Position numbers and translations under genes: made by a program. A stretch of 43,953 bases of DNA from Candidatus Neomicrothrix parvicella RN1 (lineage in GTDB: Bacteria > Actinomycetota > Acidimicrobiia > Acidimicrobiales > VFJN01). Numbering within the stretch: the stretch's first letter is position 1; each line of letters opens with the position of its first letter. The stretch covers positions 1 through 43,953 of the forward strand of contig CAMDIH010000012.1 in assembly GCA_945898515.1 (NCBI GenBank). Reading direction: 5' to 3'. The notes under the pieces were generated by a model. The model did no database searches. It saw nothing but the letters and a program-made list of their open reading frames with translations, and was not told where the DNA came from. This document shows, piece after piece, positions 1 to 8,840 of this stretch.

Positions 1-108
1 CCCGCTCCCGCTCCCGCTCCCGCTCCCGCTCCAGCTCCCGCGCCCGCTCCCGCTCCCGCTCCCGCTCCCGCTCCCGCTCCCGCTCCCGCTCCCGCTCCCG
101 CTCCCGCG
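1..108 (+). repeat. Hexanucleotide tandem repeat coding Pro-Ala in infB
   Basis: Eighteen in-frame copies of CCCGCT are visible, with three variants: CCAGCT at 31-36 and CCCGCG at 37-42 and 103-108. The array continues to the left edge, so its full length is unknown. It codes for a Pro-Ala tail in the disordered N-terminal part of IF-2. Because the unit is six bases, copy-number changes keep the frame. Confidence 0.95.
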
Positions 109-2322
109 CCTTCCGCTCCGTCGCCCAGCGCCGGGAACGCGGCCCCGGCCCCAACTGCCCCCACTGCCCCCACCGACGGTCCCCGTTTACGATCCGATTC
201 CGGTAAACCCATTCCGCCCCCTCCCGGTATGGGTGGGCGCGGTGCGTTGCCCCCGCGTGGGCCCGCAGGTCGGGCGATTCCACCGCCGCCGGGTCGCCGC
301 GTTGGCGGCCCACCCGCCGGCACCCCCGTTGGCGCGCGCACTCCGGGTGGTCCCGGCGGATTCGGTCCCAATCGTCCCCCCAGCGGCGGTGCCCCCGGCG
401 GCGGCCCAGGCCGTGGTCCCGGCGGTGGTCGCGGTCCGCAGCGCCCGCCGCGCCGGCGTGGCGGGCGAAAACGGCGGAATCGCGAAGAACTCCAGCCGAT
501 GGATGCCCAAACCTTTACGCCTACCGACGCTCCCGTCCCGGAGGGCGAGGTGGTGTTGGAGCGCTCGTGCACCCCGCACGAGTTGGGTCCCCAACTCAAC
601 CGAACGGCGGCCGATGTGGTCCGTTTCCTCATGCAAATGGGTGAAATGGTGACGGCCAGCCAGTCGCTCAGCGACGAGCAGATCGAACTCTTCGCAGCCG
701 AGATCAACGCCACCATCCGCTTGGTCGATCCCGGCGAAGAGCAAGAGGTGGGGCTGCATGCTCTGCTGGAAATGGATGGTCTGTTCGACGACGACGACGA
801 GGCCACTCAACGTCCACCGATTATCACCGTGATGGGCCATGTGGACCACGGCAAGACGAAGTTGCTGGACCGTATCCGCGACACCAATGTGGTGGCCGGC
901 GAAGCCGGCGGCATCACCCAGGCCGTGGGGGCCTACCAAGCCCTCCAAAACGATCGCCTGATCACCTTCATCGATACGCCGGGTCACGAGGCCTTCACGG
1001 CCATGCGAGCTCGGGGCGCCGAGGCCACCGACATCGTGGTGCTAGTGGTGGCCGCCGACGACGGCGTGATGCCGCAAACCATTGAGGCGCTCAACCACGC
1101 CAAGGCTTCGGGGGCTCCGATCGTGGTGGCCATCAACAAGATGGACCGCGAGCAGGCCCAACCCGACCGGGTGAAGCAGCAACTCTCCGAACTTGGTCTC
1201 ATTCCCCAGGACTGGGGTGGCGACGTCGAGATGATTCCGGTATCCGCCCTCAACGGGGACGGTGTTGACACGCTGCTGGAGACGCTGCTCCTCGTGGCCG
1301 ACGTGGAGGACCTGCGGGCCAACCCTGAGGGCCGTGCGGCGGGCGTGGTGCTGGAGTCTCACCTTGATACCGGCCGCGGCCCGGTGGCGAGCATCTTGGT
1401 GCAGCGCGGCACGTTGCGGGTGGGCGAGCCGTTGGTGGCTGGCCCAGCCTGGGGTCGGGTCCGGGCTTTGATCAACCATCTGGGCGAGCAGGTCACCGAA
1501 GCCGGGCCGTCCATGCCGGTGCAGGTACTCGGTCTCAACGATGTGGCTGATGCCGGCGACGGTTTCGTAGTGGCCCCGGATGAAAAGACCGCCAAGTCGG
1601 TGGCGGAGAAACGTGAGCATTGGCATCGCGTGGCGAACCTCGGTCGCGAGGCCGCCGCCCCTTCGGGGGCGCGCCTAGAGGACATCTTCGAACAGATCCA
1701 GCGCGGCGATGTGGCCACGCTCAACATCCTCCTCAAAACCGATACCACCGGTTCGCTGGAAGCCCTCACCCAGTCGCTGCGCAAGCTTGAGCGGGACGAA
1801 GTGAAGTTGGGCTTCGTGCACCGCGCCGTGGGTGGGATCAGTCAGCAGGATGTGCAGTTGGCCGCCACCTCGGGGGCCACCATCATCGGCTTCAACGTGC
1901 GTCCCGACCGCAAGGCCCGCGAGCTGGCCCAGGTCGAAGAGGTGGAGATCCGCAACTACGAGATCATCTACCAGGTCATCGAGGACGTGGAGAGCGCAGT
2001 GGTCGGCCTCCTCGCCCCCGAGTTCGAAGAGGTGGTCACCGGCGACGCCGAGGTGCGCGAGATCTTCTCCGTGCCCCGTGTCGGCAAGATCGCTGGTTGT
2101 TACGTGCTCAACGGTGTGATCACCCGCAACTCCAAGGTCCGCTTCCTGCGGGAGGGCACGATCATTTGGAAAGGCGCTGTCAACTCGTTGCGGCGCTTCA
2201 AAGATGACGTGCGCGAGGTAGCCACCGGGTTTGAGTGTGGCATCGGCCTCACGGATTTCCAGGACCTCAAGCCAGGCGACATCATCGAGACCTTCGAGGA
2301 GCGCGAGATCCCTCGCACGTGA
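1..2322 (+). CDS. infB: Translation initiation factor IF-2 (5' end outside window)
   Basis: IF-2 is the GTPase that places initiator fMet-tRNA on the 30S subunit and promotes subunit joining. The frame is open from the first base, so the true start lies upstream; the ATG at 229 is internal. 773 residues are visible. They begin with a Pro-Ala repeat (1-108), then Gly/Pro/Arg-rich disordered sequence with a basic patch (RRRGGRKRR), then the conserved N domain (about residues 184-236). The GTPase domain carries GHVDHGKT (279-286), DTPGH (325-329) and NKMD (379-382), followed by the usual C-terminal domains that bind fMet-tRNA. The family assignment is very secure. rbfA follows directly, as in many bacteria, so they are probably co-transcribed. 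Confidence 0.97.
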   Translation, partial: PAPAPAPAPAPAPAPAPAPAPAPAPAPAPAPAPAPAPSAPSPSAGNAAPAPTAPTAPTDGPRLRSDSGKPIPPPPGMGGRGALPPRGPAGRAIPPPPGRRVGGPPAGTPVGARTPGGPGGFGPNRPPSGGAPGGGPGRGPGGGRGPQRPPRRRGGRKRRNREELQPMDAQTFTPTDAPVPEGEVVLERSCTPHELGPQLNRTAADVVRFLMQMGEMVTASQSLSDEQIELFAAEINATIRLVDPGEEQEVGLHALLEMDGLFDDDDEATQRPPIITVMGHVDHGKTKLLDRIRDTNVVAGEAGGITQAVGAYQALQNDRLITFIDTPGHEAFTAMRARGAEATDIVVLVVAADDGVMPQTIEALNHAKASGAPIVVAINKMDREQAQPDRVKQQLSELGLIPQDWGGDVEMIPVSALNGDGVDTLLETLLLVADVEDLRANPEGRAAGVVLESHLDTGRGPVASILVQRGTLRVGEPLVAGPAWGRVRALINHLGEQVTEAGPSMPVQVLGLNDVADAGDGFVVAPDEKTAKSVAEKREHWHRVANLGREAAAPSGARLEDIFEQIQRGDVATLNILLKTDTTGSLEALTQSLRKLERDEVKLGFVHRAVGGISQQDVQLAATSGATIIGFNVRPDRKARELAQVEEVEIRNYEIIYQVIEDVESAVVGLLAPEFEEVVTGDAEVREIFSVPRVGKIAGCYVLNGVITRNSKVRFLREGTIIWKGAVNSLRRFKDDVREVATGFECGIGLTDFQDLKPGDIIETFEEREIPRT

Positions 2323-2337
2323 GTGAACTGGACTGAC

Positions 2338-2724
2338 ATGCCCAAGCGTGCCCGCACCCGCAGCCACAGCACGGCCCGGGATTACCCGCGTACCGCGCGT
2401 CTGAACAAGTTGTTCCAGGAGATCCTGGCCGAGGAACTCGAGCTACTCGACGACGATCGCCTGGAGCTGGTGACGATCATGTCGGTGGACTGCGAGGCTG
2501 ATCTGCGTCGTGCCACGGTGTATTTCGACACCCTCGCCGGGGAGGACGACGACGAGGTGGTGTTGGAGGCCCTCGGGAATCAACGCCATCGCCTACAGGC
2601 GGCGATCGGTCGGCAGACGAGCGTGAAGCGGACGCCGGAACTGGTGTTCAAGCCCGACGATGTGGTGCGGGGGGCGGTTCGGCTCGAAGAGGTGCTGCGC
2701 CAGATCCGCGACGGCGAGGTCTGA
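2338..2724 (+). CDS. rbfA: 30S ribosome-binding factor A
   Basis: RbfA binds the immature 30S subunit and helps 16S rRNA 5' end maturation, notably in the cold. The 128-residue product has the family's usual length and pattern: a basic N terminus, the YPRTARLNKLFQEILAEEL helix, and a KH-like core (about residues 35-105) ending in the typical segment around the phrase TPELVFKPDD. I chose the ATG at 2338 because the protein then begins MPKRARTR, typical of the family. A GTG at 2323, immediately after the infB stop, would add five residues (MNWTD) and cannot be excluded. No clear Shine-Dalgarno precedes either, consistent with translational coupling to infB. The nrnA-type gene often found between rbfA and truB in mycobacteria is absent. 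Confidence 0.93.
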   Translation: MPKRARTRSHSTARDYPRTARLNKLFQEILAEELELLDDDRLELVTIMSVDCEADLRRATVYFDTLAGEDDDEVVLEALGNQRHRLQAAIGRQTSVKRTPELVFKPDDVVRGAVRLEEVLRQIRDGEV

Positions 2725-2731
2725 CCGCCTG

Positions 2732-3634
2732 ATGGCCGCCGGTGGCCGACCGGCCGGTCCGGATGGCTTGGCGCTGGTCGACAAGGCCGCCGGCTGGACG
2801 AGCCACGACGTGGTCGCCAAGGCGCGTGGGGTGCTCGGCACCCGAAAGGTGGGGCACTCCGGCACCCTGGATCCCGACGCCACCGGTCTGTTGCTGCTCG
2901 GGGTGGGCAAGGTCACCCGGCTCCTGCAGTACCTCGGTCTTCCGTCGAAGACCTATGTGGGGGTCGTGGTCCTGGGCACCTCTACCGCCACCCTGGATGC
3001 TTCCGGTGCGGTCACCGGCACCTGGGACATGGCCGGGGTGGGTCGGGCCGAGGTGGCCGCGGCGGCCGCCGCGCTGACTGGCCCCATCCTCCAGGTGCCC
3101 CCGATGGTGTCGGCCGTTCAGGTGGGTGGCCGGCGCCTGCACGAGTTGGCCCGCGAAGGGATCGAGATCGAGCGAGCCGCCCGCCCGGTGACCGTACACG
3201 CCTTCGCAGTGGGCTCACCCATCGCACCGGGGTGCTTCCCCATCGAGGTCACCTGCTCGTCGGGTACCTACATCCGTTCCCTGGCGGCGGAGGTTGGTGC
3301 GGCCCTCGGGGGCGGTGCCCACTTGCGCGATCTGCGTCGCACCGCCATCGGGTCCTTTTCCGTGGATCGAGCAGTGGCGGTGGAGGCCATCACCCCCGAG
3401 GGTCTTCTGAGCCCGGCGGCGGCTCTGGGCGACATGGCGATGGTCACCGTGGACGACGAGGTGGCAACCGCAGTGGGCTTTGGAAAGGTCTTGCCGCGGC
3501 AGGTTCTGGGGCTGGTGGGGGAGGGGCCGTGGCCGATCGTGGGACCGGCGGGCCACCTGCTGGCGGTGTACGAGGGGTACGGCGAGGGCTTGGCCAAGCC
3601 CTCCGTCGTGCTCGCGCCGGCCGGGCAGCCCTAA
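2732..3634 (+). CDS. truB: tRNA pseudouridine(55) synthase
   Basis: TruB makes the universal pseudouridine at position 55 in the T-loop of tRNAs. The 300-residue product shows the family signature GHSGTLDPDATG, with the catalytic aspartate at about residue 47, and the later motifs around GTYIRSLAAEVG. The ATG at 2732 lies 7 bases after the rbfA stop; a longer frame starting at 2660 would add an atypical Cys/Arg-rich extension inside rbfA and is rejected. The gene lies in the infB-rbfA-truB-ribF cluster. Its stop codon TAA (3632-3634) forms part of the TAACCT hexamer proposed as the -10 element of ribF. Confidence 0.95.
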   Translation: MAAGGRPAGPDGLALVDKAAGWTSHDVVAKARGVLGTRKVGHSGTLDPDATGLLLLGVGKVTRLLQYLGLPSKTYVGVVVLGTSTATLDASGAVTGTWDMAGVGRAEVAAAAAALTGPILQVPPMVSAVQVGGRRLHELAREGIEIERAARPVTVHAFAVGSPIAPGCFPIEVTCSSGTYIRSLAAEVGAALGGGAHLRDLRRTAIGSFSVDRAVAVEAITPEGLLSPAAALGDMAMVTVDDEVATAVGFGKVLPRQVLGLVGEGPWPIVGPAGHLLAVYEGYGEGLAKPSVVLAPAGQP

Positions 3635-3637
3635 CCT
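3632..3637 (+). promoter_or_regulatory. Candidate -10 of a leaderless promoter for ribF
   Basis: TAACCT lies exactly six bases before the ribF ATG and overlaps the truB stop. No Shine-Dalgarno is present, so transcription would begin at or next to the start codon. No convincing -35 was seen. Confidence 0.45.
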
Positions 3638-3643
3638 CGTCCC

Positions 3644-4594
3644 ATGGAGGTACTGCACGACGTGGGGTCCTGTCCGCGCCCCGCCAAGGGCAGCGTGGTG
3701 ACCATCGGCGCGTACGACGGCGTGCACCTCGGGCACCAGGCGGTGATTGCCGAGGTTCGACGGCAGGCGGCGGCGGGCGGTCACGACAGCGCCGTGGTCA
3801 CCTTCGACCGCCATCCGGCTTCGGTCGTTCGGCCGGAGTCGGCCCCTCGACTACTCACGGACCTCGATCAGAAGCTCGAGCTTCTCGCCGCCACGGGTAT
3901 CGACCGGTGCCTCGTGGTCACCTTCGACGAGGCACGCTCCAAGGAGCCCGCCGAAGCCTTCGCCACCGAGGTGCTGGTGGAATGTCTGGCGGCCGCCGCG
4001 GTGATCGTGGGGGAGGACTTCCATTTCGGGTACCAGCGACAAGGCAACGTGGAACTCCTGCGGGCCCTGGGGGCGCGCCAGCACTTCAAGGTGGAGGGCA
4101 TGGCGTTGGTCGATGCTTCGGGCGACCCGGCTGCCGATGGCGATAAGGCGTCCTCTACCGCCATTCGACACGCCCTGGTCGAGGGTGAGTTAGAAAGGGC
4201 GCAGGTGATGTTGGGCCGCCCCTATGAGGTGCGAGGGATCGTGGCCCATGGCGATGAACGCGGTCGGGAACTCGGGTTTCCCACCGCCAACGTCTCGGTA
4301 TCGGGCGACATCCTCCTGCCCGCCGATGGCATCTACGCCGGGTGGTACGAGCGCCCCGACGGCTCGGTGCACCCCACCGCCATCTCTCTGGGTCGCCGTC
4401 CCACCTTCTATGCCGAGGCCCATGCCAGTCTATTGGAGGCCCACCTCCTGGATTTCACCGGCGATCTGTACGACGAGCCCGCCAAGGTGCGCTTCGTGGC
4501 GCGGCTGCGCGGCGAAGCGCGTTACGACACCGTCGAGGCCCTTGTGGAGCAGATCCAACAAGACTGTCACGACGCGCGCGCTCGGCTGAGGTGA
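3644..4594 (+). CDS. ribF: Bifunctional riboflavin kinase / FAD synthetase
   Basis: RibF phosphorylates riboflavin to FMN and adenylates FMN to FAD. The 316-residue product has both family modules. The N-terminal adenylyltransferase is marked by GAYDGVHLGHQ (residues 22-32, the HxGH nucleotidyl-transferase motif). The C-terminal flavokinase is marked by GRELGFPTANV (about residues 206-216), where PTAN binds Mg-ATP. The start ATG at 3644 follows the TAACCT hexamer by six bases. The gene is ten bases downstream of truB and belongs to the same conserved cluster, but may also be transcribed on its own. Confidence 0.95.
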   Translation: MEVLHDVGSCPRPAKGSVVTIGAYDGVHLGHQAVIAEVRRQAAAGGHDSAVVTFDRHPASVVRPESAPRLLTDLDQKLELLAATGIDRCLVVTFDEARSKEPAEAFATEVLVECLAAAAVIVGEDFHFGYQRQGNVELLRALGARQHFKVEGMALVDASGDPAADGDKASSTAIRHALVEGELERAQVMLGRPYEVRGIVAHGDERGRELGFPTANVSVSGDILLPADGIYAGWYERPDGSVHPTAISLGRRPTFYAEAHASLLEAHLLDFTGDLYDEPAKVRFVARLRGEARYDTVEALVEQIQQDCHDARARLR

Positions 4595-4637
4595 GCCCTG
4601 TCGGTGGGGATGGTCGGGGGCAAGCCGGGCGGTAGGC

Positions 4638-4643
4638 CAGACT
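4638..4643 (+). promoter_or_regulatory. Candidate -10 of a leaderless promoter for the alpha/beta hydrolase
   Basis: CAGACT ends six bases before the ATG at 4650. The same hexamer at the same spacing precedes the DedA-like gene on the other strand at 12684-12689. The bases GAAGGG between hexamer and ATG could instead act as a weak Shine-Dalgarno, though placed too close. Confidence 0.35.
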
Positions 4644-4649
4644 GAAGGG

Positions 4650-5825
4650 ATGGATGAGGGCTGGGATCCGATCGTGGTGCGGGTAGATGACCCTCAACCC
4701 GCCCCGGAGGGCCGCTCGGTGATGCGTCACCTGTCGCTGGCCACCGATCCGATTATCGGACCCGGGCTGAAGGTGGACGAAGAAGTTGATGTCACCCTGC
4801 CGCGCCTGGCGCGCCATCAGATCACCTTGCCCGACGGCCACACTGTGGGGATCGCGGTGTGCGGACGAGGCGTCCCGCTCGTGGTGGTGCACGGTTTCTC
4901 CGCCGAAGGGATCCTCTACGCGCAGACGCTGTCTCGGCTGGTCGACCTCGGGTTCAAGGTGATCGCCGTGGATGCCGCCGGTCATGGTGGCACCCTCGGC
5001 CTCCCCACCGGCGCGGCGACCATGACGAGCTACGCCGAGTTGCTCGGTCGGGTGCTCGACCACCTGGGTGTGGCGGAAGCGGTCCTGGTGGGACACTCCA
5101 TGGGCGGTCGTCTGGTGACCGAGTTGGCCGCCCTGGAGCCATCCCGGGCGATCGCGGTGGTCCTGCTCGATGCGATTGTGGGTGATACCTGGGATCGGAT
5201 GGTCAACCTGTTCCGGGTGTTCCCGCCCCTTCTCGGGGTAGTGGGCGCCACCTTGGTGGTGGATACGGTCTCCACGCTGCCGTGGTTCGGCGACCCTCGC
5301 CAGGCCCTCAAGCTCGGCCATCTCGTGACCCCGATCATCCGGGGGCACCTCCGGCGGCCGTGGCGTTTGTTGGGGCCGGCGGCTTCCATCCTGCGTAGCC
5401 GCGGGAGTAGGTGGATGCTCGAGACCCTGGGGGAGGAGAAGATCCCGGTAGTCGTGATCCATGGCACTCGCGATTTTGCCGTCCCGCTCGCCACGGCCAA
5501 AGACGCGGCGCGCCGAACCCGAGGAGACCTCGTGGTGGTGAAGGGCGGTTCGCACTCCTGGCTCCTCAAAGACCCCGAAACCCTGCCCGCCATCATGCGT
5601 GAGCTGATGCGGGGATGCCTTGGCACCGCCGTGCTCAACGCCCAACTCCGGCACGGGATCGATCCGGTCGAGGCCAGCGACGACGAGGTGGAAGCGGCCC
5701 TCTACGAGCCCAACGCGCTGGTGCTCGATCTCACGCCCCGTCAGCGGGTTCACGACACCGAGGACCTCCATCGGGCCCCTCGCTTCGCCTGGCAGCGCCT
5801 CCCGGCCCGGTCGGCGGGCGGCTGA
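4650..5825 (+). CDS. Alpha/beta-fold hydrolase
   Basis: This 391-residue protein has a complete alpha/beta hydrolase catalytic set: the oxyanion-side HGFS (81-84), the nucleophile elbow GHSMGG with Ser150, an acid at Asp275 (HGTRDFAVP) and a His at 302 (GSHSW). A cap of about 90 hydrophobic/aromatic residues lies between strand 6 and the acid. About 45 residues before the core and 70 after it are unusual in a minimal hydrolase; the tail (about 320-391) matches no domain I recognise. There is no signal peptide, so it is probably cytoplasmic. The substrate cannot be told from sequence; esterase, lipase or C-C hydrolase are possible. It sits alone between ribF and rpsO. Confidence 0.85.
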   Translation: MDEGWDPIVVRVDDPQPAPEGRSVMRHLSLATDPIIGPGLKVDEEVDVTLPRLARHQITLPDGHTVGIAVCGRGVPLVVVHGFSAEGILYAQTLSRLVDLGFKVIAVDAAGHGGTLGLPTGAATMTSYAELLGRVLDHLGVAEAVLVGHSMGGRLVTELAALEPSRAIAVVLLDAIVGDTWDRMVNLFRVFPPLLGVVGATLVVDTVSTLPWFGDPRQALKLGHLVTPIIRGHLRRPWRLLGPAASILRSRGSRWMLETLGEEKIPVVVIHGTRDFAVPLATAKDAARRTRGDLVVVKGGSHSWLLKDPETLPAIMRELMRGCLGTAVLNAQLRHGIDPVEASDDEVEAALYEPNALVLDLTPRQRVHDTEDLHRAPRFAWQRLPARSAGG

Positions 5826-5826
5826 G

Positions 5827-5850
5827 CGGAGCCTGCGATTGCGGGCTCCG
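5827..5850 (+). other. GC-rich hairpin after the hydrolase gene
   Basis: CGGAGCC (5827-5833) pairs perfectly with GGCTCCG (5844-5850) across a ten-base loop, just after the hydrolase stop. It could be an intrinsic terminator without a U-tract, a form often suggested for actinobacteria, but a G-run follows rather than T. Confidence 0.35.
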
Positions 5851-5860
5851 GGGGGGTGAC

Positions 5861-5869
5861 TGCTACTCT
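5861..5869 (+). promoter_or_regulatory. Candidate extended -10 promoter of rpsO
   Basis: TGCTACTCT fits an extended -10 element (TGn followed by TAnnnT). A start about seven bases downstream (near 5876) would put the strong hairpin at 5878-5907 at the very 5' end of a leader of about 118 bases. The -35 region is weak (TTGCGG at 5839-5844, spacer 19). Confidence 0.45.
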
Positions 5870-5877
5870 TTGGAGGT

Positions 5878-5918
5878 CCTCAGCGGGCCCGATTCGGGCT
5901 GCTGAGGAGCTTTGCTCC
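5878..5918 (+). promoter_or_regulatory. Folded rpsO leader, candidate S15 autoregulatory RNA
   Basis: CCTCAGC (5878-5884) pairs with GCTGAGG (5901-5907), and inside it GCCCG pairs with CGGGC across ATT. A second hairpin, GGAGC-TTT-GCTCC (5906-5918), overlaps the base of the first, so the two are partly exclusive. Ribosomal protein S15 is known to control its own mRNA through different leader folds in different bacterial groups. Assigning this leader to that mechanism is inference. Confidence 0.45.
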
Positions 5919-5993
5919 CCGATGCGCCAGCCCCTGTGCAGCGCTCACCGGAGCCGGGCCCCAGTCCCCCCTCCCCACGGAGAATCTCTAGGT

Positions 5994-6266
5994 ATGTCTG
6001 AGCAGATCGACAAGCAGAAGTCCGGGATCATTGCGGAGCATCGCCTCCACGACACCGACACCGGCTCACCCGAGGTACAGATTGCGATCCTCACAAAGCG
6101 GATCAACCACCTCAACGAGCATCTGCAAAAGCACAAGAAGGACCACCACAGCCGGCGCGGCCTGCTGATGCTGGTGGGACAACGCCGTCGCCTGCTCGAC
6201 TATGTGCGCAAGAATGATGTGGAGCGATACCGCTCGATCATCACAAAGATGGGGTTGCGGCGCTAA
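5994..6266 (+). CDS. rpsO: Ribosomal protein S15
   Basis: S15 is a primary 16S rRNA binder that nucleates the platform of the 30S subunit. The 90-residue product has the standard length and near-universal motifs: [15 protein letters not shown] (about residues 23-37) and the block beginning [10 protein letters not shown], followed by RRRLLDYV. The ATG at 5994 is preceded by GGAG about ten bases upstream and gives the typical short N terminus; an upstream ATG at 5856 would add 46 unrelated residues. pnp follows, which is the classic rpsO-pnp pair, and a folded leader precedes the gene. Confidence 0.97.
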   Translation: MSEQIDKQKSGIIAEHRLHDTDTGSPEVQIAILTKRINHLNEHLQKHKKDHHSRRGLLMLVGQRRRLLDYVRKNDVERYRSIITKMGLRR

Positions 6267-6308
6267 GGCGCAACCCACCCACACGCTTGGCGGCAAGGCG
6301 GGTCAGCT

Positions 6309-6363
6309 GCCAGTTGCCGACTCCCGGAGGGGCTCCTCCGGTGGTCGCCACCTGGGAACTGGC
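6309..6363 (+). promoter_or_regulatory. Folded leader before pnp (three-stem structure)
   Basis: GCCAGTT (6309-6315) pairs with AACTGGC (6357-6363). Enclosed are two stacked hairpins: CCGGAGG-GGCT-CCTCCGG (6324-6341) and GGTGG-TCG-CCACC (6340-6352), which share two bases. No T-run follows, so it is not an obvious terminator. In enteric bacteria pnp mRNA is autoregulated through an RNase III-cut leader hairpin; a similar role here is inference. Confidence 0.5.
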
Positions 6364-6419
6364 CGCTGTCGCCTCAGATCCGGCCGGGGGAGTCCCCGAG
6401 CTGGCAAGGAGGAACAAAC

Positions 6420-8831
6420 ATGGCTGACGCCATCATCGTTACGGCGCCCATCAGTGGCACCGACAAGACCCTTTCGTTCGAGACGGGCAAGCTGGCCTTC
6501 CAGAGCCAGGGGGCTGTGGTCGCCAAGATCGCAGGCACCGAAGCACTCGTCACGGCCAACGCGGCCAAGACCGTGCGCGAAGGCATGGACTTTTTCCCGC
6601 TCACCGTCGACGTGGAAGAGCGGATGTATGCCGCCGGGCGCATTCCCGGCAGCTTTTTTCGCCGGGAGGGCCGTCCGACCGACGCCGCCATCTTGGCCTG
6701 CCGCCTGATCGACCGGCCGCTGCGTCCGTCTTTCGCCGACGGCTTCCGCAACGAGACCCAGATCGTGGTCACGGTCATGGGCTCTGACAAGCAGAACCCC
6801 TATGACGTGCTCGCCATCAACGGCGCCTCTGCCGCCCTGTCGATCTCGGGCATTCCCTTCTATGGCCCCATCGGTGCTGTACGGATCGCCTTCAGCGCCG
6901 AGGGGACCTGGATCCCGCATCCCACCTTTGAAGAGGTGGAGGAAAGCACCTTCGAGTTGATCGTCGCCGGACGCGGCGTGGGCGAAGACGTGGCCATCAT
7001 GATGGTGGAGGCCGGCGGCACCGAGAAGGCGTGGGACCACTACGAAGCCGGTGCCCCCAAGGTCACCGAGGAGGTCATCGCCGATGGTCTCACGGCTTGC
7101 AAGGTGTGGATCAAGGAGTCCATCGACCTTCAGGCCCAGTTGGTAGAACTCGTGAAGGCCGGTCGGGGTATCACCCCGCTCGCCTTCACCCCCGTTCTCG
7201 ATTACCAAGACGACGTCAAGACCGCGGTCGAAGCCCTGGTGGGCGAGGCCTTGGCCCAGGCGGGGACTATCGCCGCCAAGGCGGAGCGCAACGCCGCCAC
7301 GGATGCTGCCATCGCCACGGCTGTCGCCGAGATGAGCGGAGACTTTGCCGGGCGCACCAAGGAGATCAAGGAGGCCGCCCGCAGCATCCAGAAGGCGGCC
7401 ATCCGATCCCGCACGGTGAATGAGGGCATCCGGATCGATGGCCGAGGGCCGTCTGATCTCCGTCTGGTCACCTCTGAGGTGGGCGTACTCGGGCAGGCCC
7501 ACGGTTCGGGCCTGTTCCAGCGGGGCGAGACCCAGGTGCTCAGCGTCTTGTCCCTCGGTATGCCGAAGATGGACCAGTTGCTCGACAACCTCGGTGATAA
7601 ACCCCGCAAGCGCTACATGCACCACTACAACATGCCGCCTCACGCCAATGGCGAGACGGGTCGCGTGGGGAGTCCGAAGCGTCGTGAAATCGGCCATGGT
7701 CTTCTTGCCGAGCGGGCCCTGCTACCGGTGGTGCCCTCCATCGACGAGTGGGCTTATGCGCTCCGGGTCGTGTCGGAGGTGCTGAGTTCCAATGGTTCCA
7801 CCTCCATGGGTTCAGTTTGCGGCTCCACCTTGGCGCTCATGGACGGCGGTGTGCCGATCAAGGCAGCCGTGGCCGGCATCGCGATGGGCCTCATCTACGA
7901 AGACGGCAAGTACACCACCCTCACCGACATCCTCGGCACCGAGGACGCCTTCGGCGACATGGACTTCAAGGTGGCCGGTACCAGCGAGTTCGTCACCGCG
8001 CTGCAACTCGATACCAAGATCGACGGCCTCCCTGCCGACGTCTTGGCTCAGGCGCTCCAGCAGGCCAAAGAGGCTCGTCTGGCCATCCTGGAGGTCATGC
8101 AGAAGGCCATCGCCGAGCCCCGCTCTGAGGTGGGAGAGACCGCCCCCAAGGTCGTCAGCTTCGAGATCCCGATCGACAAGATCGGCGAGGTCATCGGGCC
8201 GAAGGGCAAGGTCATCAACGCCATTCAGGCCGAAACCGGTGCCGACATCTCCGTGGACGACGACGGCATGGTGGGCACTGTCACCATCGGATCTCCCGAG
8301 AAGTTCCGGCTCGAGGAGGCCGAGCGGCAGATCAAGCTCATCCTCAACCCGCCCACCGCCGATGTGGGGGCGGTCTACCCGGGCCGGGTGGTGAACATCA
8401 CCAAGTTCGGTGCGTTCGTGAACATCCTCCCGGGCCGCGATGGTCTGCTGCACATCTCCAAGATTGGTGGCGGCAAGCGCATCGATCGGGTGGAGGATGT
8501 CTTCAGTCTCGGCGACGAGGTGGAGGTGAAGGTCGACGATGTCGACCCGAATGGCAAGGTCTCCTTGAGCCTCGCCGGTGCCATCGAGATCCCCGACAGC
8601 GCAGTATCCAGCGGGGGTGGTGATCGTGGTCGTGACCGGCCCCCCCGCGAGGACCGGGCCCCTCGCGCCGAATCCTCCCCGGCGCCCGCCAGCGACACGG
8701 TGTCTTTTGAGGATTCCTTCGAGTCCGAAGCCCGTGAGCAGTTCGGCGATCTCGGCCCGGCGGCTGCGCCTGAGGGTGGCGGTCGGGGCGGCGAGCGTCG
8801 TGGTCGCAGCGGCGGCGGCGGTCGTCGCTAG
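6420..8831 (+). CDS. pnp: Polyribonucleotide nucleotidyltransferase (PNPase)
   Basis: PNPase degrades RNA 3' to 5' by phosphorolysis. The 803-residue product has the full domain order: first RNase PH domain (about 1-230, with SFFRREGRPTDAAIL near 79), a linking helical domain, the catalytic second RNase PH domain (about 330-550), a KH domain with the GxxG loop in IGPKGKVI (about residue 597), and an S1 domain (about 650-720). The tail is Gly/Arg-rich and acidic, longer than in enterics but usual in actinobacteria. A strong Shine-Dalgarno, AAGGAGGA, precedes the ATG. It follows rpsO after a 153-base folded leader. Confidence 0.97.
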   Translation: MADAIIVTAPISGTDKTLSFETGKLAFQSQGAVVAKIAGTEALVTANAAKTVREGMDFFPLTVDVEERMYAAGRIPGSFFRREGRPTDAAILACRLIDRPLRPSFADGFRNETQIVVTVMGSDKQNPYDVLAINGASAALSISGIPFYGPIGAVRIAFSAEGTWIPHPTFEEVEESTFELIVAGRGVGEDVAIMMVEAGGTEKAWDHYEAGAPKVTEEVIADGLTACKVWIKESIDLQAQLVELVKAGRGITPLAFTPVLDYQDDVKTAVEALVGEALAQAGTIAAKAERNAATDAAIATAVAEMSGDFAGRTKEIKEAARSIQKAAIRSRTVNEGIRIDGRGPSDLRLVTSEVGVLGQAHGSGLFQRGETQVLSVLSLGMPKMDQLLDNLGDKPRKRYMHHYNMPPHANGETGRVGSPKRREIGHGLLAERALLPVVPSIDEWAYALRVVSEVLSSNGSTSMGSVCGSTLALMDGGVPIKAAVAGIAMGLIYEDGKYTTLTDILGTEDAFGDMDFKVAGTSEFVTALQLDTKIDGLPADVLAQALQQAKEARLAILEVMQKAIAEPRSEVGETAPKVVSFEIPIDKIGEVIGPKGKVINAIQAETGADISVDDDGMVGTVTIGSPEKFRLEEAERQIKLILNPPTADVGAVYPGRVVNITKFGAFVNILPGRDGLLHISKIGGGKRIDRVEDVFSLGDEVEVKVDDVDPNGKVSLSLAGAIEIPDSAVSSGGGDRGRDRPPREDRAPRAESSPAPASDTVSFEDSFESEAREQFGDLGPAAAPEGGGRGGERRGRSGGGGRR

Positions 8832-8840
8832 TCCCAGTTC

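Noticed and set aside
229-2322. infB starting at the ATG at 229
   Set aside because: The frame is open to base 1 and codes a Pro-Ala tail typical of long actinobacterial IF-2; the gene starts outside the window.
3232-4146. Plus-strand frame (304 codons) across truB and ribF
   Set aside because: Gly/Arg/His-rich frame-shifted shadow of two secure genes.
4455-5771. Long minus-strand frame (438 codons) opposite the hydrolase
   Set aside because: His/Arg/Gly-rich shadow typical of high-GC antisense frames; the plus strand has a full catalytic triad.
6303-7697. Minus-strand frame (464 codons) opposite pnp
   Set aside because: Antisense shadow; PNPase on the plus strand is certain.
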